Source: Auriscalpium vulgare
Lineage: Eukaryota; Basidiomycota; Agaricomycetes; Russulales; Auriscalpiaceae
Assembly: GCA_019915015.1 (NCBI GenBank)
Contig: JAHBBC010000006.1
Location: 434,001 to 498,000 of the forward strand
Length of the DNA stretch: 64,000 nucleotides
Reading direction: 5' to 3'
The translations under genes were made by a program, and so were the position numbers. How positions within the stretch are numbered: position 1 is the first letter of the stretch; the number at the start of each line of letters is the position of its first letter. Positions 54,596-64,000 of this stretch are shown one piece after another. The notes beneath the pieces were generated by a model. That model was not told where the DNA came from, did not search any database, and worked only from the letters and a program-made list of their open reading frames with translations.

Positions 54596-56022
54596 CTAGC
54601 GTGCTTCGCTTGTTTGATCATTGATCATATGGGACTGTATAAAGGCACTATAAAGGCTGACGTTTCTCTGACACGGCTGGCGCTCGTACTCTCTACATGC
54701 CAGGGCATGCAGTGATTCCGACTCGGACGCTCTTAGAACTCTGAAGCACGGTGCTCGGTATGAATGATGATGGATTCGTTCCATGGTTGTTCCATGGTCT
54801 GCATGGCCACAGGACCACAACAGAAGACGAACGGACATTATGATACGTAAGTCACAGTTGCGTTCCCTGGATGAGTAGCGCTGAAACCGCCATAGATCAA
54901 TCATATCCATGGTCCAGCCACCTCTGGATGGTCGCCCATCGGGGCGCAGCTCTTCCACGCCGAGCACACGAAACCCATGGTCAACCACAAACTCCACAGA
55001 CGACAGAGTCAACTTGGTGGCGACCCCAGCCGGAGGCGAAACCGGGTCGGCCACGGGCGTCGGGCACCGGATGTGTTCGCAGTCACCACCGTCACCAGGT
55101 GGGGGCATTTCACTGGTCGGCGGCGAGGCTGGCACGTAGCATCTGCCCGGGGGCAGGCATAAATTGTTGGGCTGGTCAGTAGCCCGGGCGCCCTGCACCA
55201 TCGCACCAAACTCGTCAGTGCAACACTCGATAGCACCTGCGATAGGCGACGCACCATGAGAGCGCGCCGCTTCGCCTCCCTGTGTTCCCACTGCTCCTCA
55301 GACCGCGGCCGTTTCTTGCCTGCGACGGGCGTCGGGGCCGCGGACGCGCTGCTCGATGCGTCGTTGGACATCGGTGAATGACTGCGGCCGGTATGGGCAC
55401 GTTGAGCAGCCACCCGGACTTCTGTGGCTGTGAGTTGGAGGACAGCACCGCGGTGAAGATGCTGGGCTGATAGCGGTCGGCTCGCGCGCTCCGCTTGCAT
55501 CTGGACATTTTGCGACACAGGTGGTGGGGCGCTCTGCGAGTGTGCTGTACGAGGCCGCGTGGGGACGGTAAGGGCAATCGGTGATGAACGCCTTCGAACG
55601 GCAAGGGACTGTTGAGCCGCCCGGACATGTGTGGCCGTTGGTTGGAGGACGGTGCCGCGGTGAGGATTCTGGGCCGACAGCGGCCGGCTTACGCGCCGTG
55701 CTTGTATCTGCACAGTCTGCGATGCGGGCGGTGAAGCGTTTCGCGAGTGTGCAGTGAGAGCCCGCACTGGGATAGCGAACGCAATCGGCGTAGGAGTGTG
55801 GCTGCCAACGTATCCATAGGCTTTCTGAACTGTGGCTGTTGGCGGCGGCGGGTGCCTGACGGTGATGTGTCCGCGTTGAATGACAAATTGGAATGGCACT
55901 CCGTTCCGCGACGATGCTTGCGGGAATTCGAATGTTTGCGCGACCACGTGGGTGTGCTGACCTGCGGGCAGAGAGCTTGACGCGATTGCCTGACGACTCG
56001 GATCCCGATGGAGCTTCTCCAT
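54596..56022 (-). CDS. Unknown disordered protein with a 69-residue tandem repeat
   Basis: Starts MEKLHRDPSRQAIASSSLPA; the 40 residues upstream in the same frame are probably 5' UTR, and ATG 56022 was chosen because it opens the better-composed region. Two 69-residue units follow, for example TAHSRNASPPASQTVQIQAR and TAHSQSAPPPVSQNVQMQAE at matching positions, each with RPLSAQ-xHRG-VLQ-TAT. Then a basic KKRPRSEEQWEHREAKRRAL patch, similar to the KRRRSEEQ patch of family X copy 3, so a distant relation is possible. An intron near 55250-55192 leads to exon 2 (GARATDQPNNLCLPPGRCYV, LTLSSVEFVVDHGFRVLG, VEELRPDGRPSRGGWTMDMI). The true 3' end is uncertain; the frame is open to 54596. Confidence 0.55.
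55377..55790 (-). repeat. Two direct 207-bp repeats inside the unknown gene
   Basis: Corresponding words such as GGCAATCGG lie 207 bp apart (55573 and 55780), and the encoded 69-residue units align without gaps. Confidence 0.8.
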
Positions 56023-57128
56023 AGCTGCACAAGGGGAAGAGCTGTGAAGGTGACCGCAAAGAAGAGATAGTGCAGGGCAAGGATGGATGGAAAGTGGGGA
56101 CGGGGCAAACGGCGGGCAGAAGAAGGCGGCACACTCAAACACGTACCATTATAAGGAAACGCGTCGTGTACGCGCTGCACCTGCACGGCGTGACCATGGC
56201 ACTTGCCCGCGCGTGTGTCTGTGGCGGAGAACAATGCTCGGATTGGTGCATCGATGAGACGCAGAGTGCTGGGCCGGTCCCATTGTACAGCTTGCCTTTG
56301 GTTTGCCCCCGTGTTGGCTAAAACTGTGACCAGGGTTTTCAAATGGAACCCCTGCTGGTCGCCATAACCTAGTATCCAACAGGCGTCGAAGCCCACCACG
56401 ACCGTGAAAGCCCACTTTACATTCACGGCGAATCTCCGATGCTGGAAGACAATAGATGAAACAATTTGCGGCATTTGACTGGTATGGAGTCATACCTGTC
56501 GCTCCTGCAGAGCTCAAATCCTTCAAGACTCAAGCTCAGGCTCGACTCGAATATAGCCGTCTTAGTAGAGGGGCAGCGTGGTATCTAAAGCGTCGTAACC
56601 TTGGAGGAGCGGCGGGTGTAGAACTCGGTAGAACCCGAGTCGGAGTTGAATTAGTGGCCACTGTGCCACTCCGAGCTCTCCCACTCAGGTCCCAACCTGT
56701 ATGAACTTCCTTGCCCGTCATAAGGACCTGATTACCAGGCGACCGGACGGGAATCTTATTTTCTGCGCTCAGATAAAGATATGTGTTGGGCACCGGCAAT
56801 CTTATCTATAATGCCTCGCAATAGATAAGCCGGGCGTTCTATGAGGACGCCGTGCATATAGAAGCAACCAAACCCCAAAACCATGAAATCAGAAGTGATG
56901 ACAGCACACATGATATGCAGAGCGTACGCTAACGTAGTGCAAAAGGACCAATGGGCGGGGCATGGGATGATGGCTACAAAGAATGAGTCCGCGCGGGTTA
57001 AAGTAGGATATGGTGGTGCCACTGGCAGAATACATGCAGCTGCAATAAGGAGCGCGCGTACATGGACTCGGCCAGCTTGTATCAACAAGTTCATGAGCTT
57101 ATTTTAAGCATTTTTCTGAGGCGCCCTG
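56023..57128. other. Region between the unknown gene and the truncated O-fucosyltransferase copy
   Basis: The right part (about 56700-57128) resembles the 3' flank of the complete O-fucosyltransferase-like gene (40400-40833). A 112-codon minus-strand frame (56756-57094) with hydrophobic stretches is not preserved in the other flank, so I do not call it. GATA-type sites (CTTATCT, GATAAG) recur at about 56755-56840. Confidence 0.45.
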
Positions 57129-57614
57129 TCACCAAAAGCGAGTATTCTGAGGCGGGAACCCGCGCGCCATACGCAGCATCGCGACATTCGACGTCAGGCC
57201 CGGGCTAGAGAACTACAAATGCAGAGTCAGCTCAGCCGCCCTCCTCACAGTCAATTTAAGAACGCGCCGCACCCCGTTCCCGATGAGAACCTCCGCGCGC
57301 TGTGCGATGAGCATGTCCGCCGCCTGCGCGACGTACTTCTGCTCGTGCGTGAGCACTAAGTCTCTGGACGTCGTGACCTCCGCCCACGGCGCGGCGTGGA
57401 ACAGCGCGGCCTTCAGATCGCCCAGCCACGCTTTCGGCGCGTTCGACAGCACATACACTCTGTCCAGATCGCCCTGCGCGAGCGGCGCCCGCCGCCACGG
57501 TGCGGCCGAGCGCGCGTCCCTCCCCGCGTGCTCGCGGCGCACCTCCATCACGCGCTCCACGATGACATTGATCTCCGGATAGCACCGCACCGTGTACACC
57601 GCGTAATTCTCCAC
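57129..57614 (-). pseudogene. 5'-truncated O-fucosyltransferase-like copy
   Basis: Matches the last part of the gene at 40834-42617: ENYAVYTVRCYPEINVIVER, GDLDRVYVLSNAPKAWLGDL, SRDLVLTHEQKYVAQAADML, IAQRAEVLIGNG, then after the same intron FSSPGLTSNVAMLRMARGFP and TRFW stop. The signature LHIRRGDY and everything before ENYA is missing; similarity ends at about 57614, beside AT-rich sequence next to the ABC transporter 3' end. The remaining frame is open, so the truncation is probably young. Confidence 0.82.
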
Positions 57615-57653
57615 GTATAACTTGGGTATAACTATAATTATTATTTTGAAAGC

Positions 57654-60600
57654 CTATGCTAGACCGTCCTTCACTGCCTTTTCCTTCGCAGCCTGTTCCA
57701 GCTCCCCGAACATACCGCTCTTCAAACACATATTCCTGAATATGCTGTCCTCCTTCTGGATCAGGTTCCACGGGCTGTCGAACTCCGCGACTGAGCCCTG
57801 GTCGAGAACAATCAGGCGGTCATAGTCGATCACCGTCTTCAAGCGATGGGCGACTGGGCGACAACCGCTTAGCATCGACAGCAATAGAGATGGGAAATGG
57901 TCTTCACGTACTTGTCAACAGCAGAGCCCCACCAAACTCCTCGCGAATGGTTGTCTGTATCTTGGCGTCTGTTGCAAAGTCGATGCTGCTGGTAGCCTCG
58001 TCGAGAACAATGATTGAACTGCGCCGCAGGAGTGCCCGAGCCATGGCAATCAGCTGACGCTGTCCTTGCGAGAAATTCAGACCGCCTGCAGACACCTTGG
58101 TGTCGAGGGTGATCAGTACTTTGGACTCCCCGTCAATTACGGTAGCGGCGGCAGAGTTCGTGACGGAAGGAGAGTCGCCGGTAGGCGATGAAGGGCGAGT
58201 CCCGGCGTGAGATGCGTGTCGAGACGCTTTCTGAGACTGGTAAGCGCCTTCGGTGATCATGTGTGCGCGGAACAAGACTTCGAGGCACTCCAAGTCATCA
58301 TGCTCGTCTTCAGAACCCGTCAGCCTCACTAGAAAGCAGCGAACACGATGCTGACGTACCGAAGGGATCGAGGTTTTCTCGCAACGTTCCCGAGAATAGC
58401 GTTGCATCTTGCGGGATGAACGTCTGTAAAATAGTCGTTTGTTATATGAGAGGATGAAGATAAGATTCATGCTACATACCAAGCGAGATCGCAAGTCGTG
58501 AAGACCTATCTTTGTGATGTCTATGCCGTCAATGATGATTCGCCCGCTCGTTGGATCCGTCTATCAATAAGTTGTCAGTGCTGCTCTGCCAGACCGACGG
58601 AAGAGCAAACTCACGAAGCGAAGGATACTCATAGCAAGTGTCGACTTGCCGCTGCCCGTACGGCCAAGCAGCCCGACGCGCTCTCCAGCCTTGAGGGAGA
58701 ACGAGACGCCGTGAAGAACAGGCGGGAGTTCCGGCGCGTACTTCACGACGAGGTCCTCCACGACGATGAGGCTTTGGCTGTCACTGGAAGGCCAATATGC
58801 AGGAGGACGGGCCGACTCGATGATTGCAGGCGGCTCTTGGGGAAGGTCGAGGTACTCCACGAAACGCTCCACAGAGCTGACATTTTGTGCAATCAAGATC
58901 TTGCTCAACCCATAAGAAAACTGACTCACTTGAGATCCAGCTCGAGCTGCGTCCAGAACCGGCAGGCGTAGTACATGTATGACGTGAAGCTCATCGCAGA
59001 CGTGATACACAATCCGGCGGTACCAGCGCTGACGTAGTCGGACAATGCGATAATGGTAGTGATGAAGACGGCGGCGGCCCCCAGAACATCAAAGTTCAGA
59101 GAGAGCCAGTGGTTCATCTGCCAATAATTGCACCACATCTGTCGTGGCCTGTAATCAGTATTTGTTCAATGGACATCCAAATCAACGAAGAGCACACCTG
59201 GCTGGTAAGATCGATCCTTGTATGTAACCCATCGAGAAATCGCTGCTCAGCAGAGAATGCGCGCACGGTCACGATGCCCTCGAGCACCTCGCCGAAGCCT
59301 GAGAACACAGGCGAGCGGCTGTTAGCCTCCATGCGACGCAGATCGCGACCGGCGTTGAGGTAGCCAATCGCAATAGCCCGATATGCAAGCCCGAGAACGA
59401 ACGCAGGTACAAGGAAGAAGGGGAAGACGACGCTACATACAGGCACAAGGTTAGCTGAAGACATCAATCCGTGGCGGGTATTCTACTCACGCCACCGTGA
59501 TGAGAGAGGCCGCCAACGCTGCGAGCGAGGTGTTGACAGCCTGAAGAGAGTTCACAAGTGTAGTGTCTATCGTCTCGACATCCTATGCGGCCGATCAGCT
59601 AAACGTGGGCAAAATTCGATGCATTAATCATACCTTGCCGAAGCGATTGAGAATACGACCTAAAGGTGCTGGTAAGTATGTGCTTATCATGTCAAGCTTT
59701 AGAGTCCATTACCCTGCGGAGTAGTGTCGTACCATCTCATCGTCGAGCGGACGACCGTTTCCACCAGACGAGTGAAAAGAAGCCGAGAGGCCCGGAGAGC
59801 CCCGGTGTACTGCGTGGCGAGAACCAGCACGTTGATCAGGGCCGAGCCTATGCACAGAGCCGCATAAACGCCAATGTAGAATAAAGGGTGAGCCTGCGCC
59901 TTAGGAAGCTTCCACACGAAGTGGTCGCTGATTTGACCATGCAGACCATGCGCGAGATTGTCGGACGCGAGATGACCGCCAAGAACGTCACTTCCCGATG
60001 CCGCGTAAGAGTAAGCAATTGACGTGGCGGCCGCATCCTGTGGTCCATATGCTTCACCCCAGATCTAAAAGCCGCATGATCAGCCTCCAGTCACAAGTGC
60101 ATGACGCTTTGCTTGCACATACCTTGATCCAGAACTTCTCTGACACACTGAGACCCTGCAAACGATGCACAGGTAAGTGATGGGCAAGGACAGGTTCACA
60201 CAACCGACTTTACCTGAGTGACCAGCATGAGCAATATCAAGATGGCCCACGTCCAATATGATCTGCATGCACTGTGAGCGCTGGACTCAGAACCAGACCA
60301 CAACCACTTACGAAGCCTCCAGATATTCATTGTAGATAGACCACTTAACCCTACCGGTTTCACGCTTCTCGTCTTTGACCAGCTTTCGGGGCGCCTTTGC
60401 TTGAGCGGCAGGCTTCGAAGATTCCTCCTCGTCCCCTTGCTGCTCGCCCACTTGCTCTGCTGGTACTGCGTGTTTCTCCTCGGTCGCCTCGGCCTCGGCC
60501 TCGTGGGTGATTTCGTCCAGGATGCCACGCTCGCGCAGCTCTGCGACGGTACCTTGAGTATCAATACGTCCGTCTAGCATACGAACGAGGTAATGGCTGC

Positions 60601-63600
60601 TGGGAAGGACCAGCTCGACGTGGTGCGTGACGAGAACCTACGCGTGATGCGTCAATGACGAAACCCGTCAAGTGTCCGGCCAGAAACTTACGACCGTACG
60701 GTTCGCCAAAAGCGGGCCGCGCAGTAGCTTCTCGAACAGGACACGCGCGGTATGGCTGTCCTGTAGGCGACCGTTGGTTGTAGTCTGACATCGGTATGTA
60801 GAGATTACTTACAACTGCACTGAGAGGATCATCCAGGAGGAGGTATTTAGCTCGGGAGTACACCGCGCGTGCAAGGGCAACTCTGCAAGGTAAGAAAGGG
60901 ATCAGTAGAGAAACCGACGACGCTCACAGGAAGGGCACTTACCTAGCTTTTTGACCACCGGAAAGAGTGATCCCACTGCAGGCGAGAACGATGAGCTTGC
61001 CATATCTGTCAGGCACGTCTCAGACCCACCGGGCACCGATCTCTGTCTCATCTCCGTCTTCCAATATGTCCAGGTCGGTCTTCAACGCACATGCCTCAAG
61101 AACGGCCTGGTAGCGCTCTTCGTCATACGGGGACTCGAAGAGGATGTTGTCCTTTATGGACTGGTGTCTCAGCCACGGGGTTTGCGCGGCGTACGAGATC
61201 GAGTGCGTATATCCATGCTCATCGACGCGCGAGAGGTCCTTCTCCATGATGATTCGACCGCTGAGCAGGGTTAGCTCTCCGAGGAGCGCCATCTGTCGTG
61301 TACAGGATCAGCGTCGCTGAGTGCCATGCACAATTCAGAGCTAGCTTACCAGAAGAGCTGTCTTCCCGCTTGCGGTGGGGCCGGTGACAAGGGAGAGCTT
61401 GCCGTCGGGAAACGTGATCGTGATGTCCTTCAGCTCGAAGCGGTGATCGTGATCCTCAGTCTCCGCAGTCAGCGAAACTCGATCAACTTCGTCGCTCGGT
61501 ACAGGGATGCCGGCAGGTGAAGTTGTCTTCTTAGCGTCCACCTTGTCATTAACCTTCTCCTCAACTTCGTTCCACTTGAACGTCCCGTTATCGATTCCGA
61601 GAGACTTCACGACATCGGTGTCGACTCCGGGGTTGGGTCCCGAGCGGGCGCTCTTCAGAGATGACACTTGCTCATCGACCTCGTCTTCCCGTAGAAAGGT
61701 ATCAATGCGGTTCACGGACACCAGGATCTGGACATGTGTTTAGACCGAGGAAAGACTAGTCGTATTCGTGCCACATACCTGAAGAATCTGAACGATGAAT
61801 GTCGGCAATGCATACAGAGGCTGCCGCATCATGTTGAACAGAGCGACGGCCTACCATCCGAGAGATCATCAGTATCCCCAGGTCCTTCACAGAACGGAGC
61901 CCGACTTGCCGCAAATGCAGTACCGACGGTCAAGTCGTTTCCCAAAAGGACGAAAATGAGAAATGAGACCACAGAAACGAGTGCGGGTGCCAGTTCCCAC
62001 ACCCCGTGGAAAGCGATATTATTCAAACGTGCTAGCCGAGCTGCGTTAGCAGTCTCTAAAAGTCAAGATAAATCAAAACTCACCTTTGATAAGCCAAGAT
62101 AATTCTGTGTTGCGAGAATCCAGAACGCGGTCAATCCAGCGACTCTCCCAAGAAAAAAACTTGATGAATTTTATCTTATAAAAGCCAATCATATGAGGTT
62201 CCTATGCGCGAGGAGGGAAAGCGTACCGCTCCGGTGAGCTCGTTGAGGACACCCATACGCTTGTCACGAGCAGCCATTAAGCCCTTGTTGATCCTGACGC
62301 TGCGATTCGCCAACAGGCTGTTGAGCGGCGCCGCAAGTCCGAGAGACATGAGTCCGACGAACGCAGACCACCCTAGTAGCCTAGTAGGGAGGGAAGGGTG
62401 GAAGGCCGCTCAGCCAATGTGAACAGATCGGCGCTTGTTTCTGCTTACTTGTACAGGAAGATGCCGCCAATGACGACCTCAAAAGGACCTGCTATTGTGT
62501 TTAATTTATCCATGACAAGTCTAGCGTAGGACGTACTTGAGTAGAACCTATGAATACCGGCAGCCATCAGGCTGATACGTCTGGCGTCGGAAGACATGAG
62601 GTTCACAATCTTCCCAGCGCCTGCCCCCGCCTTTGGGTTGTCGTCCTTGTTCGCTTTCTTTCCATCAGCGGTCTTGCCATTGCCTTTGTCCTTGTCCTTG
62701 TCGACAATGCCCGAGAAGTCCTTCCGCTTGAGAGCCTTGTCGTAAATGGCCGCCATTAGCTCCGAGCGGATACGAACGGATGCGCGTCGGCTGAACCAGA
62801 GGTGCTGGACATTTGCTTGTGCCTAGAATAGCAGGGTGTAAGCGGAGGAAGTGCTTGGGGGATAGATGCGAATTTACTTTGGCAAAACTGGACAGGAACG
62901 CGAGGGCGGCGAAGATATAAGCCTGAGAGCGACTGTCGGGCGTGAGATCCGCAATGGCATCAAGGATGCGCCTGTAACAGTGCTATTAGCGGAGTTCTGT
63001 GATGCGGCGAAGCAGTTTACTTCAGGAAGTAAGGTCCGGCGTAGTTGAACACGACGCTGACAAATGTCAGAATGAAGTCGAGCCTAGATTTGCAGGTAAG
63101 CAAAGGGACATCGAGCGACAAAACGACCTGACGTGAGATCCAGAGAGTTGGCTGCCCAGATCTTGCGGAGGAGGGTAGGGCGGCTATGAGTTTTTAAATC
63201 GCGATGGAATTCTCACACGTGGCAGGTACTTACAAAGTGCGACTGAACTTGATGAAGAGCGGACGTGATTGATTGGTTGGGCTGAGTGACCAGACGTCTG
63301 GTTCGTTGAGCGTGCCCCGGGTGCCCTGGCAAAGTCGGATGAATTAGGATTCGAGATGAAGCACATCCGCCTATCGTACCTTCTTGATCAAGGGCCAAAT
63401 CCAAGAGAATGTCACCCATCCCCACAGCGACGTGTAGTCTTCGGGTGACACGGATTTTCCCTTGCGAAGATGTCAATACCGCCTCGCACATTAAATGTAT
63501 ATGACATACTATGTCGGCCTTGTCAACGCGATCGCTGGCAGTGTTGACCGGCATGCTGAGCACAGTGCTGAGGAGAAGCAGCAAGGCCGAGAGGTTGGCC

Positions 63601-64000
63601 ACATGTGCGGAAAACAAAGTCGTGGGCGGGAGCGGAAGACCCTGCACACTCTTGTCGTAGATGAATCCGCCAAGAGATAGCACCTCCACGCCGAGGAGAA
63701 TAATGTAGAGCGAGAAGAGGCGGTAGGACGGTGTGGGTTTTGGATGGAGAATAGGGCGCACGGTCGCGTAAAGCCAAGCCGACGCGGTGACGAACGGGCT
63801 TAGGGTATATATGGCTGCTTGTTCGTCCTGCATGAGGGAGAATGACCCTACGGCGAGCCAGACGAGGGTTTCGAGGAGCGCGATCCACGCGAGTACAAGG
63901 GTTTTCCACATGACTGGCAGCGCGTCTCTCGATAACGCACGCTTTGAAGGCGAAGCACGCTCGTCGAAGACGGCCGTATCGCCAGTTCCGGCATTCAGTG
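57654..64000 (-). CDS. ABC transporter, ABCC (MRP/Ycf1-like) subfamily, 5' end outside the window
   Basis: A full-size exporter of the multidrug-resistance-associated type. Many short introns. From the right edge the frame is open ([14 protein letters not shown] before [19 protein letters not shown]), so the ATG at 63911 is probably internal. TMD0-like helices follow, then TMD1 with a charged Lys/Asp insert ([16 protein letters not shown]) after [18 protein letters not shown]1: Walker [14 protein letters not shown], signature [11 protein letters not shown], Walker [14 protein letters not shown]-loop VTHHVEL. A Glu/Lys linker, TMD2, then NBD2: [20 protein letters not shown], signature [18 protein letters not shown], Walker [38 protein letters not shown]. 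Stop at 57654. NBD1 has Asp instead of the catalytic Glu, usual for ABCC proteins. Substrate unknown. Confidence 0.92.

Noticed and set aside
56756..57094. 112-codon hydrophobic minus-strand frame
   Set aside because: The homologous flank at about 40.5-40.8 kb does not keep this frame, so it is probably chance.

Overview
This is a eukaryotic window from a basidiomycete fungus, most likely an Agaricomycete. A polypore-type species would fit, but that is inference. The evidence is dense genes split by many short GT-AG introns (about 45-70 nt), a GC-rich background, and products typical of that group: a FAYGPANCAG-type P450, a DUF7704-like membrane protein, TPR-CHAT, F-box/LRR-like proteins and Pro/Gln-rich lineage-specific proteins. 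There are no rRNA genes, no CRISPR arrays and no bacterial operons. I saw no convincing tRNA.

Layout. 0-7 kb: the start of a gene leaving the window on the minus strand, a DUF7704-like gene (+), a complete nine-exon P450 (-) and the essential ribosome-recycling ATPase ABCE1/Rli1 (-). 7-13 kb: a duplication zone with three intact tandem copies of an isoprenylcysteine methyltransferase-like (ICMT) gene and degenerate flanks. The flanks look like the ghost of a second ABCE1 unit whose gene body is gone. 15-23 kb: an O-acyltransferase of the MET2/CysA family, a large disordered Ser/Pro/Arg-rich protein, the ESCRT-III gene DID2/CHMP1 and the ER-Golgi receptor SVP26. 23.5-29.7 kb: a dead ICMT copy, a broken intron-less TPR-CHAT gene with visibly different composition, and a fourth intact ICMT copy. 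30-35 kb: a basic nuclear-type unknown, ESCRT-III VPS60/CHMP5 and an APH-like kinase-fold protein. 35-51 kb: a family-expansion zone with two decaying F-box genes, three paralogues of an uncharacterised zinc-finger-like family (here called family X), and an O-fucosyltransferase-like gene in the loop of a large inverted duplication. 51-64 kb: BNA6 (NAD synthesis), a Kre9-like GPI-anchored wall protein, an unknown protein with a 69-residue tandem repeat, a truncated O-fucosyltransferase copy, and an ABCC-type ABC transporter whose 5' end lies beyond the window.

How it fits together. Housekeeping genes (ABCE1, DID2, VPS60, SVP26, BNA6, MET2/CysA-like) read as intact once introns are placed. Between them sit small local families formed by segmental duplication and in various states of decay: ICMT, F-box, family X and O-fucosyltransferase. 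Because the single-copy genes are frame-perfect, the frameshifts in the family members are more likely true decay than sequencing error.

The best candidates for new biology are the TPR-CHAT relic, which keeps its predicted His/Cys protease dyad and lies between two ICMT copies; family X with its shared C2HC-like core; and the ABCE1 ghost duplication. I do not see a co-regulated pathway cluster, and nothing here proves a new system. Exon boundaries were placed by hand from splice signals and reading frame; family calls are from memory of motifs, without database searches.
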